A DNA stretch of 64,000 bases from Saccopteryx bilineata (GCF_036850765.1 NC_089493.1:132996239-133060238); one strand, 5' to 3'. Numbered from the stretch's first letter, positions 10,191 through 21,456 are shown. A program made the numbers and translations. The notes: generated by a model from the sequence alone, not told the origin.

Positions 10191-12569
10191 TCACAGCCAG
10201 CGGCTGGATTGGTTCGAGCATTCGCGTCCTCCCCCTGCCTGCCTACCCCGGTGTTGACAGGTAAAGGTGGGGATGGTTAAAGGACCATTTATTTGGTCCT
10301 GGCCCTACGACGTTTGGAGTACAGGATAGACGCTCACTCTCTGTGGAGCGTTTGAGCTGACCGCCATTGGTTTGGCAGTTCCCCCGACTTGGTGGAAGGA
10401 GTATAGTTGCATGTCGCGGAAGGGTAGGCGGTGTTCTGTTTCTGTGGCATAGTTGGGTTTTTAAGTTCTGAGTGATTTGACCACTGTTAGGAGAGGTGAC
10501 TTAGGCTAGAATGTGTTTCCACCAACACCAAAATTCGGGTCACGACATTGTCGTAGGAACAGAACTCATCTGTCTTGTTGAGATTTTACAGTACGTCGGG
10601 CCTTGTCCCACGACCAGGACTGAGTTCAGTCATCCTGGACATTGGAGGGGCGCCCCTGCGTGAGGGCGGGCGCTCTGGATACATCCAGGTGACGATAACG
10701 GTGGCGCAAGTTTTCTGGAGCCACCTGGCGGCTGCTTTTATATTGTCCCTTCCCTTGAGCGACTAAGAGAGCAGTATGTGGCTGCAGTGGCCACTGACTC
10801 TGGCGGAATCCTGCCGGCGCTGGCAGCGCGTCAGCGGCCCGCTTGTTCGCTGGGGATTAAACTCGCAAAAGTGAGTTAGAAGGGGTGGATGGCGATGCCC
10901 ACGCCACCGCCACCACCTGGCGGCGAGGCTCGTTGCTGCCCGCGGGGTTCCACCGGCACTGGGTGGCGCTCATTGCCCAGCGGGACCGAGCCGGGACAGC
11001 AACAATAGGAACGCGTGAGGTTGCCTCGCACCGGTGCGACGCGGCGCCTGTGGCCCTGGTGTCCTGAGGAAGGGTTGTTCTTGGCGGTGTGTTCCTGCCT
11101 TGCCCCTTTCTTTTTTATTTTTTTATTTTTTTATTTTTCTGAAGCTGGAAATGGGGAGGCAGTCATACAGACTCCCGCATGCACCCGACCAGGATCCACC
11201 CTGCACGCCCACCAGGGGGCGATGCTCTGCCCATCCGGGGCGTCGCTCTGTGGCGACCAGAGCCACTCTAGCGCCTGGGGCAGAGGCCAAGGAGCCATCC
11301 CCAGCGTCCGGGCCATCTTTGCTCCAATGGAGCCTTGGCTGCAGGAGGGGAAGAGAGAGACAGAGAGGAAGGAGAGGGGGAGGGGTGGAGAAGCAGATGG
11401 GCGCTTCTCCTGTGTGCCCTGGCCAGGAATCAAACCCGGGACAGGGCCCTTGCCCCTTTCTTATCTCCCGTCCCTACCCTTTGCGTCTAGCTTAGAAGGT
11501 GCTGACCAACGTGGGTGTATTGGTTGGGTGACCCCTATGGGGCACTGCACACAGGTACAGGTCAGTCGCTCCTGTGGTCCTTTTGTGTGAGTCGCCTGCC
11601 TCCGCCAAATTTCTTTAAGTCCCTATCCCTCGGCGTGACTAGACGGCCTCTGCCTGGCTGCGCAGTTGGACGGCCAGGGTGGTGCACGGACAGGACGCAT
11701 GCCCGCATAGGTCCTGGCCGCCGGTCTAGACCCTCGTGTCCATGGGCAATGGCCGTGCATGCGTGAAGAAATGCAAAGGGCTAGGCGGGTGTAGAAAGCG
11801 GGCTTGGAATAGGTTCCGACCTTGAGGCCCGATGGATCCCAACTGCTTCCACCAAGTCCAGGCAAGGAGTCCGGGACAGTAGCGGGCTGTCCTTTGAGTA
11901 GTTCTCGTCATGAATGGCCCCCCGCGGACTTTGTTTTTTCAATATTTTCCCCAGTCAGTCACCATTGGGAAGCGCGTCCGGAAAGGGCGCGGGTCGAGCG
12001 TGCAGCACTAGGAAGGTGCACCTTGCCCCTCCCCCTTAGCTTCAGCGTGACCAGGGTCCAGTGTTCCACCAGATTGATAGGGTTGACCAGTTCGGACCCC
12101 CCTGCGTACAGGGGGGGGGGAGTAAGGGGGAGCCCCTCCCATGGGCCATTCTCTATTGTGATGGGGTAGCAGGTGTTGGGTGGCAGGTGTCTCTGCCCAG
12201 GTCCCGGGGAGCCCCCGCGAGATCACGTCTATAGCACCCTGGCACCAAAAAGGGTCATTGTTCAGCCCAAGGTTGGCATAGTGTGTCATGATATAGGTGT
12301 CCAGAGGCTGCCTGTGTGTGGGGGGGGAGCAGGAGGAGCGCGGGATTCTGGACCTCTGGGCGCGCCGCATGGTCCTCCCCAACACGGTGCCTCTCTGGGC
12401 TGCGACTTGGTTCTGAGCTCCTGTCCCAGTCCACAGAGAGCTGAGTGCGCCTGCTGGTGGGGGCAGGGGCGGATGGTGCCGGGTGTCGGGTCCTTCTCTG
12501 CCCCGCTCCTCCTTCTACCCTGCTTGCGTGGCCGCTGTGGACCCAGCGCCAGTCCCCAACACTGGTACC
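10190..12569. other. CpG-rich segment, CpG-island-like, origin uncertain
   Basis: Base composition changes sharply from the AT-rich flank to GC-rich DNA with frequent CpG. Donor-like sites occur (GACAG|GTAAAG near 10259, CAAAA|GTGAGT near 10869). Frames of 60-190 codons here do not match any family I recognise and partly run through a SINE. Because 28S-like sequence starts at its right end, the segment may be decayed ribosomal spacer or expansion-segment DNA. It could equally be a CpG-island promoter with an untranslated first exon. I cannot decide between these. Confidence 0.4.
11113..11447 (-). mobile_element. bat tRNA-derived SINE, long form, head deleted
   Basis: The body and tail match the long family. 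At the right end the tRNA-like head is cut short: CCCGGGAC passes straight to AGGGC, so the A-box region is missing. The target duplication ccttgcccctttctt is exact at 11098-11112 and 11448-11462. Confidence 0.9.
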
Positions 12570-12771
12570 ACTTCTGGGCTGCGGTTCCATGCAGCGCCTA
12601 GCAACTGACTTAGAACTGGTGTGGACCAGGGGAATCTGTTTAATTGAAACAAAGCATCGCAAAGGCCTGCAGCTGGTGTTGACGCGATTTGATTTCTGCC
12701 CAGTGCTCTGAATTTCAAAGTGAAGAAATTCAATGAAGCGTATGTAAATGGTGGCATTAACTTTAATTATT

Positions 12772-12804
<33 letters not shown>

Positions 12805-12899
12805 GGAAATACATGAATGGATGAACCAGATTCCCACTGTCCCTAGCTACTATCCAGCGAAACCACAGCAAAGGGAATGGGCTTGGAGGAATTAGCAGA

Positions 12900-12931
<32 letters not shown>

Positions 12932-14313
12932 TGGCATGGTGAAGGGTCATGAGGGGTGTAGAATAAGTGCGAGGGCCCTGGCGGCCCGCCTCCTGGCTGG
13001 TGAAATACCACTACTCATCCTTTTTTCACTCACCCAGTGGGGCAGGGGAGGCGGTAGGGAGGCGTCCCAAGGGGCTCTCGCTTCTGGCGCCAAGCACCCA
13101 GCCCCCTTCCTCCCCCCTCCCCTTCAGCCCATGCGCTACCCACTCCAGGGACAGTGCCAGGTGGGGAATTTGGGGCGGTACACCTGTCAAAGGGTAACAC
13201 AGGTGTCCTAAGGTGAGCTCAGGGAGGACAGAAACCTCCTGTAGAGCAGAAGGGCAAAAGCTTGCTTGATCTTGATGTTCAGTCCAAATACAGACCTTGA
13301 AAGCAGGGCCTCACGATCCTTCTGACCTTTTGGGTTTTAAGCAGGAGGTGTCAGAGAAGTTACCACAGGGATAACTGGCTTGTGGCAGCCAAGCATTCAT
13401 AGTGAGGTCACTTTTTGAATTCACCAAGGGTTGGACTGCTCACCCACTAATAGGGAACATGAGCTGGGTTTAGACAGTGCAGAGACAGGTTAGTTTTACC
13501 CTACTGATGACGTGTTGTTGACATAGTAATTCTGCTCAGTACAAGAGGAACTGCAGGTTCAGACATTTGGTGTATGTGCTTGGCTGAGGAGCCAATGGGG
13601 TGAAACTACAATCTGAGATTATGACTGAATGCCTCTAAGTCAGAATCCTGCCCAGGAGGAACCATAGGGCAGCACCACGGAGCCTTTTTTTTTTTTTTTT
13701 TTTCCAGAGAGAGAGAGGGATAGGCAGGGACAGACAGACAGGAACGGAGAGAGATGAGAAGCATTAATCATTAGTTTTTCATTGCGCGTTGCAACACCTT
13801 AGTTGTTCATTCATTGCTTTCTCATACGTGCCTTGACCACGGGCCTTCAGCAGACCGAGTAACCCCTTGCTGGAACCAGCAACCTTGGGTTCAAGCTGGT
13901 GGGCTTTTTGCTCAAACCAGATGAGCCTGCGCTCAATCTGAAGACCTCGGGGTCTCGAACCTGGGTCCTCTGCATCCCAGTCCAATGCTCTATCCACTGC
14001 TCCACCGCCTGGTCAGGCACCACGGAACCTTGATTGGCCTTCTATAGCTGGTCCCCTGCTGTACCGCCAGTGGGCTGCCATTTGGGTCCCGGGGGACCAG
14101 GGTCCAGTGCATAGAGCCCCTCATCCCAGAAAATGGGGCGTGGCTGGAAAGGGGGCCACCCTCTCACCTGTCAGGCACCGCAGGCACTGTATGTTCATGG
14201 AGAACCTGGTGCTAAACCATTTGTAAACAACCTGCTTCTGGGTCAGGGTTTCATAAGTAGCAGAGCAGTTCCCTTGCAACAATCTATTGAAAGTCAGTCC
14301 TCCACACAAGGGT
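12570..14313 (+). pseudogene. RNA28S pseudogene: 28S rRNA 3' segment, decayed copy
   Basis: Long blocks match the 3' third of mammalian 28S rRNA in order: GACTTAGAACTGGTG (12607), GATTTCTGCCCAGTGCTCTG (about 12691), GGTAGCCAAATGCCTCGTC (about 12776), GACCCTGTTGAGCTTGACTC (about 12908), TTACCACAGGGATAACTGGC (13360), ATTTGGTGTATGTGCTTGGC (about 13566) and GACCTGCTTCTGGGTC-like sequence near 14228. It ends at the mature 28S 3' terminus ACAAGGGTTTGTC. Many CpG transitions and a loss of about 40 nt after GTCACTTTTTGA show it is not functional. No poly(A) follows the 3' end, which favours a displaced piece of rDNA over a processed copy. A SINE splits it at 13686-14016. Confidence 0.92.
13686..14016 (-). 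mobile_element. bat tRNA-derived SINE, second family, inside 28S copy
   Basis: It has a T-run tail at the left, then the CAGAGAGAGAGAGGGATAGG block, GATGAGAAGCATTAATCATTAG and a head ending GCCTGGTCAGGC at the right. The flanking repeat gcaccacggagcct (13672-13685) and gcaccacggaacct (14017-14030) lies within 28S-derived sequence, so the SINE inserted after the rRNA segment was in place. Confidence 0.93.
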
Positions 14314-14875
14314 TTGTCATTCCTTCCTCACATGCCTGCCACCCCGGCTGGGGGTGGGAGTGGGGGGGGTCCACAGCATCCATCCACTCTTGCTACACCC
14401 TCCGTGGTGCCTCCATGCCTTCTGCGTGGCCTGTGCGTGGCCCAGGCGGCTAGAAAGTCATGCACCCCATGGCTTTCTTTCTCCTCTGCCTCCTGTCTAG
14501 TTCAAACAGCACGCCAGAGGAAGGACGGGCTCCTCTTCCTTTGACAAGCTCGCACTGACACGCGGGGTGGACCAGTCAGCTTGCAGGGATCCTTCTACCA
14601 GGACTCGGTCTTCGCTCCCGCTGGTGTCCAGGATAGGACAGGGCGAGAGAAGGGTTGAGCAGTCAGCCTTTGGGATTCTTTGCCTGGATGCGGCCACCAT
14701 GACACACACTGGAGATTCTGTCAGAGGTTATCCGTTTCTGTACTCCGCCATCCCTCTCGCTCATTTACACTTTTATTGAATATTTTATTGGTTTTCTGGG
14801 AATTGGGGGGTGCAGAGAGTAGTGAGAAGTATTAAACTCCTGCTGCTTCGCTTCAGGTGTTTGTTGCTTGCTTTT
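14314..14875. other. GC-rich DNA after the 28S end
   Basis: It directly follows the mature 28S 3' terminus without a poly(A) tail, so it may be a decayed 3' external transcribed spacer. I have no reference sequence in mind that would prove this. No gene was seen. Confidence 0.35.
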
Positions 14876-15045
14876 TAAAAAAATTTTTATTTTTTTTTTA
14901 TTTTGGTGTTTTTCTGAAGTGAGAAGCAGGGAGGCCGAGAACACTGAGCCAACCAGCCAGAGTCATGGCTTGCTCTTTGCATTTGCCTCCAGCAGACAAG
15001 CCCAGGGCTTCAAACCCACAACCTTAGCGCCCCAGTGACATTCGG
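14876..15045 (-). mobile_element. SINE fragment, rearranged
   Basis: A T/A-rich left end is followed by TTTTTCTGAAGTGAGAAGCAGGGAGG, similar to the tail-proximal part of the long SINE, and then by head-like GAGCCAACCAGCCAG out of the usual order. It is a decayed or internally deleted member, and its boundaries are approximate. Confidence 0.5.
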
Positions 15046-15235
15046 GAGTGATGGGACCATGCAGGGAAGTGCAGGGCGCAACAGGGGACACTAAAAAAAG
15101 AGGTTTAGGGGTGCGTGTTCACAAAGGCATGGCAGTGGTCCCTGCTTTGATTAAGACACATGATTGTTTATAAGGAACACGCAGGTACCTTACATGTAAA
15201 ATAGTTAAGGACCCGGTAAGCCTTTCCACTTGCTG

Positions 15236-15601
15236 CCTTTTTTTTTTTCTGAAGTTGGAAATGGGGAGGCAGTCAGACAGACACCCACATGTGCCCAACC
15301 AGGATCCACCTGGCACGCCCACCAAGGGGCGATGCTCTGCCCATCTGGAGTGTTGCTCTGTTGCATCCAAAGCCATTCTAGCATTTGAGGCAGAGGCCGT
15401 AGAGCCATCCTCAGCACTTGGGCCAACTTTGCTCCAATGGAGCCTTGGCTGCAGGAGGGGAAGAGAGGGACAGAGAGGAAGGAGAGAGGGAGGGGTGGAG
15501 AAGCAGATGGGTGCTTCTCCTGTGTGCCCTGGCCAAGAATTGAACCCGGGACTCCTGCCTGCCAGGCCGATGCTCTACCACTGAGCCAACCGGCCAGGGC
15601 C
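15236..15601 (-). mobile_element. bat tRNA-derived SINE, long form
   Basis: A complete copy with the tRNA-like head at the right end (GAGCCAACCGGCCAGGGC) and a short T run at the left. The target duplication tccacttgctg is exact at 15225-15235 and 15602-15612. Confidence 0.94.
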
Positions 15602-15616
15602 TCCACTTGCTGGCTT

Positions 15617-15730
15617 TTTGCTTGCCTGCCTGCCTGCCTGCCTTCCTGCTTGCCTGCCTGCCTGCCTGCCTTCCTGCTTGCCTGTCTGCCTGCCTGCCTT
15701 CCTGCTTGCCTGCCTGCCTGCCTGTGCGGC
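15617..15730. repeat. (CCTG)n tetranucleotide microsatellite
   Basis: Tandem TGCC/CCTG units with interspersed CCTT and CTTG variants. Long open frames rich in Cys-Leu-Pro-Ala or Gly-Arg-Gln across it are repeat artefacts. Confidence 0.92.
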
Positions 15731-15984
15731 TGCTGGCTTTCTTCCTTCTTTCCTTCCTTCTTTTCTTCCCTGTTTGCTTGCATGCATCCGTGTGTGAGTG
15801 GCTGCCTGCTTAATGTTTGTTTTATTGATTCCAGAAGGAAAGAAAGAAATAAATGGAGATAAGGGTGGAAGGCCGAGATGAGAGAGAGAGAGAGAGAAAG
15901 TGTTCTAAAGTACCCAATCCATAATTCTGCGGGTTTTCATAGGGGCACATAGTCCAAATAAGTTTTTGAAAAGTTTTATCAATA

Positions 15985-16506
15985 AGACACATTTTTAATA
16001 TACATATATGCACCAAATCAGGGAGCACTAAAATATACAAAACAACTACTAATGGAATAGGAGAAACATACAAAAACATAGTCATAGTTGGGGATCTTAA
16101 TACTCCATTGACAGTCTAGATAGATCATCCAGAGAATCAATAAAGAAATGTTGGCCTTAAATGACACACTAGACCAAATGGACATAATTGACATTTACGA
16201 AGCCTATCATCCCAGAACATCAGACTATACATATTTCTCCAGTGAACATGGAAAATTCTCAAAGACAAACCATATATTGGGCCATAAAACTAGTCTTAAT
16301 AAATTTAAGAAGATTGAAATAATACAAAGCATATTCTATGACCATAATGTTCTGAAACTAGAATTCAATTGGAAAAAGGAAGAAACTTGCAAAATGTGAA
16401 AATTAAACAATATACTTTTTAAAAATGACTGGGTCAAATAAGAAACAAAAGCAGAAATCAAAAGATATATACAGACAAATGACAATATTGTTGCAGATAC
16501 AATATG
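15985..16506 (+). mobile_element. old L1, ORF2 endonuclease part (left half of a split element)
   Basis: Plus-strand translation matches the endonuclease region of L1 ORF2, including a GDLNTPLT-like start near 16093 and an open stretch at 16148-16399 aligned with the L1 at 24.9-25.1 kb ([33 protein letters not shown]). Frameshifts and stops make it non-coding. It breaks off at atacaatatg (16497-16506). The same 10 bases reappear at 35371-35380, where the next part of ORF2 begins, so the right half of this element lies 18.9 kb away. Confidence 0.88.
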
Positions 16507-16859
16507 TAAGAATGAGACGGCACTCCATCACTAGATGTGCAGGCTTTAGAAAGACCTGCTGGGGCACTCCTCCAGGAGAAGTGCACCAGGTTATAGACTA
16601 GGGGCAAGTTATATAGTGTTTGGGAGAGCCTGAGGGGATACTGAGGCAAAAGTCCTGGTATGTCTGGAATGCTCCTCCTTGGGGGGCTTCAAGCATGTGG
16701 GTGTTGAATCAAAAGTCCTGGTAACTCTGGAGCCCCTCCTTGGGGCGACTTGTCAGTGCTTTGGAATTCCTCTGTCTCAGGGGCGATAGTCCAGTAAGGG
16801 TGAAGTCTGATAGATAAGCAGAACATTAAGAGGGCAGTTTGGAATACACATATCTATCA
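16505..16859 (-). repeat. ERV-1 3' LTR
   Basis: TG...CA ended (plus-strand TGTAAGAATG to TATCTATCA). It aligns along its whole length with 21477-21836, with scattered substitutions and small indels. A TATATAAC-like promoter motif is present on the minus strand near 16610. The polyadenylation signal kept in the other LTR is altered here. Confidence 0.9.
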
Positions 16860-18060
16860 TTTCTCAACTCTGTGGTTACATATAAAAGAAAGGCAGTTAT
16901 TAATTTTACACTATATGGTGAGGAGTGATGAGGAGAAAGAGGAGAAAAAATTGGAAAATTATTGCTTCTTCTGGAGAGAACTTAAGAAGGGAATCTTGCC
17001 AAGCCAAGTCCCTCATCCAGTTAAGAAGGTCATCAATTTCCATGTAAGATCTGAACCAGGCAATGTCTCTGAAAACCTGAGTGAGGAAGTAAAAAAATTT
17101 GTGAGGTAATAATTGTTAGTTGCTTGCTGCTAGTGCCAAGTGGACAGAGTGACATGGTGATACATGGTCTCCTGGATCAGCCTCATGAGACATGCTGGTC
17201 TGGTTCCTCTCGAATGGGAGGACATGTGGAGATTTTAAGAGACAGGGAACCTGTTAGTGTAAGTTTTTAGGACTGAATATGTGTGGTTTAAAATGAAGGG
17301 GGTTTGGAGAACATTCAAGAGGAAACTTCTCAGGCTGAGGGGCAGCTTCTTTCTGCTGTCATCCCTACCTATTTGATATTTCCCTCGTGAAGTTCTCCTT
17401 GGGATATTGGGGAATAGGAGTGTAGGAGCATTTGATTGTAGGTAATCCTAGAGATTTCTCTCATCCAGGCCTGTAGGAACTTGATAAAGAAAGAGGCAGG
17501 TATTTGGAGATTAGCAATGCAGAGATAAGGAGGGTTGTATAGCAGGGGTGAAAGTTCTTCCATGATAAAGTTAGAGATATTTTTCCTGGCAGCCCTGGAG
17601 AGAGCAGTTAGCTTGAGCTAAAATAAATGTTTCATGTCCGTTTGTAGGCTCTTCTTCAGCCAAGAAGACCCAATGATCTTGTCCCTTTACTATGTGAAGG
17701 GTAAAAAGACTGAAAAGCATTAAGAGGTGAATGCTATTTATTCTTCTAGTTCTTCAGGAATATGAGAGAGCTTTAGGGTTAGGGGACCTGTAGGGGTTGA
17801 AAGATAGGATTTAGGAGGTTTGCTGATATAGGGTTTCAGATTTTTCTATTTTGTGAGGGCAGGTTTAAAGTTTAGTGTGTAGGGTTAGGTAGATTTTTCC
17901 AATTTTCTGATTGGTGAAGGTCTGCATGTGGTTCTGTAAGAAACTAGTGAACAAACGTAAGAGGCAGGGTTTAAAAGTTAGAAAAGTAAATAGGAGAGTG
18001 GGTGGACTAATGAAAGGCTATATATAGTCAAGACACCCAGTTTGTGTGAAACCACTGATT

Positions 18061-18357
18061 TCATGCATACAAATTCGCTAGGCTTCCTAAAGAAACAAGA
18101 AGAGAAATTACCTGTATAGCTTGTTTGGTCCTTAGATTGACGGGTAGTGTACTAGGAATTGAAAGAAGCTCATAGGGTGAGATGATTAGGTTGATATTTG
18201 GGGTGAGATAGATTAGGGTACAGGTTTCTGTACAATTAGTAAGACGACATATATAGGTGTTGGTCCCATATGAGTAGAAAGTCCCTGATTGGGTGAGGTA
18301 GGTTGAGAGGTGCAGTGGGAGTGAGTTGTCAGGATTATGGTGTGTGGACCTGTTCAT
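18061..18357 (-). pseudogene. env: ERV-1 envelope remnant
   Basis: An open stretch of about 98 codons contains the end of an envelope surface subunit, with a region equivalent to a subunit cleavage site followed by a hydrophobic stretch. It is followed by stops and the receptor-binding part is not recognisable. It lies just 3' of integrase-like sequence, its usual place. Non-functional relic. Confidence 0.65.
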
Positions 18358-18480
18358 GTGAAAGTCAGTCCTTGGATGATGTAATGCTGGAAGTGCCTCT
18401 TGGACAGTCTTTGAACAGTTTGCTGAGTAACCTATAAATCCTGCAAGTACTTAGGGAAATGGTGGTTACATTTCTACACT
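18330..18480 (-). pseudogene. pol: ERV-1 integrase C-terminal remnant
   Basis: A short segment with a TGPH-x-ILTT motif matches the C-terminal DNA-binding end of gammaretroviral integrase. The same segment occurs at 48540-48680 and 52890-53060. The integrase core was not found between it and protease, so most of pol is missing here. Confidence 0.6.
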
Positions 18481-18544
18481 TTGCAGTTAGAGTTTAAGTC
18501 CTAGTGACCACTGCTTCTAGATGGAATTAGAAGCAGGTCCCAGC

Positions 18545-19130
18545 CTATAAAAAGCATGGGGGCATTGAGATAAGAGGAATAAAGGAGATACTATACATTA
18601 AATAAAGTAACAAAATCAGACTGTCAATACCCACAGTAGAGATCTTTGAGGGATAAATAAAATTCAAATATTTAGGCAAGACATAGTAGATGGCCCTTGT
18701 GTTTACAAGTAATGAGATCAGTTTCTCTGCTACTTGGAAGAAACACCTTAGGCTCATGAATGATGTCCTTGGGCCTTCAGTGGCAATTCCCAGCATGCTG
18801 GGCAAGGTCAGCTCACAGGTAGCTGGAGCAGGGCTAGAAGAGACTGAACCCTCCCTCCATGGAGCAAGGGGGCAGCTTACTTTCTCATGTCCTTCTTTCC
18901 ACAGCAGCGGTGTGTCCCTTGATGGGGCCGGGAAGCCTGGCTGGCTTCATTTCAATGACCTTTCTTTCCGCTCTTGAAGTAGGGCCCTGATGGAATTCTA
19001 TAAAGCCCTTTAGGGCACTGGAGCCAAAAGCTGTATTTCCTGACTTCTTTTGGGCCTTATTTGCCTTTTATGTTACTTCCTTGGTCATTATAGACCTTAA
19101 AAGCCATGCTCAGAAGATCTCACTGAGGGG
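18545..19130 (-). pseudogene. gag-pro: ERV-1 capsid end, nucleocapsid and protease, displaced
   Basis: From 19130 down to 18890 the minus strand shows the C-terminal capsid region and a CCHC zinc-knuckle remnant (C-F/Y-K-x-GK-x-GH) with lost cysteines. An 86-codon open stretch at 18805-18545 then matches retroviral protease: a VAEKLISLLVNT segment at the active-site position (the catalytic Asp is replaced) and a YPSKISTVGID block. Nucleocapsid and protease are in natural order with each other. However, the block sits 3' of the reverse-transcriptase segment, the reverse of any normal provirus. Confidence 0.72.
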
Positions 19131-19760
19131 CTTGACTAAGAGCCAAATTGGGAATTCAGTTTTTAAAGAAGCCTATTACACTGAGGAAAGAAAAGATTTG
19201 ATCTGTGGTGGTAGGTGGTTGGAGACTGTGAAGGGTCTGAGTTTGATTTAGGGTGAGACTTCAGGTGGTGGGGGTTAAGGTGATGCCTAGATAGACTAGG
19301 GATTGAGAATAAAGTTGAGCCTTAGCAGAGAAGACACAATATCACTTCATAGTGAGGAAGTTAAGAAGGGTGGTAATGTGTCTCCTTGAGGCAGGCAGGG
19401 AGGGGCTGCAGAGGAATAGATCATCTACATATTGTAAGAGAGTACTAGTTTTGAGATTGCATGCTGTTAAATCCTGAGCTACTGCCTTCCCAAACAGGTG
19501 TGGGCTGTTTCTGAAACCCTGGGGTAAGACAGTCATATAAGTGCTGGGCTGCGTTAGTGTCCAGGTAAAGGCAAACAGAAAGTAAGAGTCAGATTGTACA
19601 GGAATGGTAAAGAAGGCATTCTTGAGGGCTAGAACCCTGAAGTGAGTGGTGTTTGAGAAGATGTGTGACAGTAACTTATAGAGATTAGAAAATACTGGAT
19701 GGAGGGGAATTACTGCCTCATTGATTAGGTGTAAGGCTTGTACAAGGTGATAAGCCCCTG
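19131..19760 (-). pseudogene. pol: ERV-1 reverse-transcriptase segment
   Basis: Fingers, palm and thumb motifs of gammaretrovirus-like reverse transcriptase can be followed on the minus strand: a KPSGAYRL-like block near 19765, VLPQGFRNSPHLF and the YVDD active-site motif in the open stretch 19536-19342, then a thumb LGITLTP block and an I-PNLALLVKPL-like end. Immediately after this thumb end the reading passes into capsid sequence at 19121-19140. RNase H and integrase core are absent. Several stops are present. Confidence 0.78.
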
Positions 19761-21456
19761 AAGGTTTTCAAACAGGAAGGGTGGGGGTATTGCAGGGAAA
19801 TTCCATGGGGATGTGTAAACCTGGTTTAAGAGGTGGGTAATTATTGGTTTAAGGCCTTAGAAACAGACAAAGTTACACATTAAACAAAGACTTCAGATAG
19901 ATACACATCATGAATTAAGGAATTTAAATGAGTGCGCTTTACTTGTTCCAATTCAAATTATACTAGAGATATTTTCTGATAAACAATGAGACAAGATAGA
20001 TTACTTACTCACATAGCTTAATATAATTCTGCTTTTTAAGTTTTTCAAGATGGCAGGGAGTTGCCAGCATAGAGGGGAGGAAAAGAGAAGGCAGACGGAT
20101 GGACAGTGTGAGCAGCTGGATGGAAAGAAGGAGGGTCAGAATTTGCAGAAGAAGGAGGAGGAGGAGATTAAAGTATTGGTGTGGTGTCACATGGTCAGAG
20201 GAGTCAAAAGGATTTAGAGCTCTGAGGAGAGGGGAGAGGACGAGGAGGAAAGAGGCACAGTCACAGTTTGTAAGGAAGGAGGAGGGGTCGGAGAGGAGAC
20301 AGAGAGAACTGCAGTTTGTAAGGAGGGAAGAGAGGTCAGAGATGAGACAGGCACCACAGCCAGAGCCACAGCTTCTAAGGATGGCGGAGGTGACAAAGAA
20401 CACAGTGGAGAAGGGAGAGGCCCCCCGGCCAGCAGGGGAGGAGAAAGAGAAACTGGTGAATGAGAAAACAGGATTTAGTGAAGGGAAGGGGCTTTCTGAA
20501 GGGAAGAGACTCCAGCAAGAAAGATTTGCTGAGGGAGTAGAGAGGGGTCCCAAGAGAGGGGTGCCCTCAGGGGTCAGGCAGGAGGGAGAGAGAGTTGGGA
20601 GTGTGTGGAGAAGGAAAGATTAGGAACAGAGGTTTTAGGTGAGGTTTCTTTGGCCAAAAATGGCCTGTGTATAGAACAGAAGGTACAGAAATCAAGGACA
20701 GGAGAGAAGGGAGAAGAAAAGCCTGCATGTAAGAAATTTCTGATGCCCTCCATGTCTGGTGGCAGAAATTGTCGAGATCTTTTAGGATATTGTAATCGAA
20801 TGTCCCATTTTCAGGCCAATGGGAGTCATTGTCTAGTCTGTACTGAGACTATGCTGTGTTACAGAAGAAGATTAATTTCTTTGGTTTGAGGTCTGAAAGA
20901 CTGAGTTTGGTGAGGTTTTTTATGAAACATCCTAGAGGGGTCTGGTTGGAAGGCTTAGACTTTGAAGAGCCCATAGTGAAGACAAGTGAGCAAGAGGGGG
21001 CATCCCCGCCTTTTGTCACTGTCCCAAGAGGAGAGAATCTCCATGTGGGGGAGTCATCCCTGATAGAGGTAATCACCACCTGTCAGGTAGCTTTGAGGAC
21101 AAGAAGTCTGAGAGAGTGGAGAGGTTTGGCTAGACACCTAGTCTTTCGTGCAGTCCACTGAGACTGAAAGTCAAACCCCGCAAAACGTGAGGTGTGTCAG
21201 AGAAAACCATCCGACCAGGAAGGGGTGTTTTTAGAGAGAAATTTAGAGGCCAACCGGGGAAGGGGAAGGGAGAGACTCCTTACCTTTCTGGACCAGCAGG
21301 GGTTCAGGACAGGGTTAGACTGCTGGCCAATTGACCTACAATTACACATCCAAACAGAATCAGGGAGTAAGCCTGGGACAAGCTGCTGCTGCCCATTGCT
21401 TCCCTGGTTGTAAGTTTGGACGGCAAAGAGGGATCGTTTAGGCAGTTAGTACCCTG
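19761..21456 (-). pseudogene. gag: ERV-1 leader and 5' gag remnant
   Basis: Sequence between the primer-binding site and the reverse-transcriptase segment. A short block near 20780-20880 on the minus strand resembles matrix-type gag (HWPENGTFDYN). Then comes a Ser/Pro/Leu-rich stretch at 20005-20553 comparable with the variable domain between matrix and capsid. A plus-strand Arg/Glu-rich frame over the same bases is its shadow. Capsid N-terminal sequence is not evident before reverse transcriptase begins. Confidence 0.5.

Noticed and set aside
12008..12757. Overlapping frames of up to 142 codons on both strands
   Set aside because: They lie in CpG-rich and 28S-derived DNA with no codon bias or known motif; stops are rare because of composition.
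15617..15730. CRISPR-like or satellite array
   Set aside because: The units are 4 bp without spacers, so it is a microsatellite. No CRISPR array is expected in mammalian nuclear DNA and none was seen.
15575..15862. Cys/Leu/Pro-rich or Gln/Ala/Gly-rich proteins
   Set aside because: Translation of the (CCTG)n repeat in several frames.
20099..20623. 174-codon Arg/Glu-rich plus-strand protein
   Set aside because: It is the antisense of the ERV-1 gag Ser/Pro/Leu-rich stretch; its composition is explained by the complementary strand.
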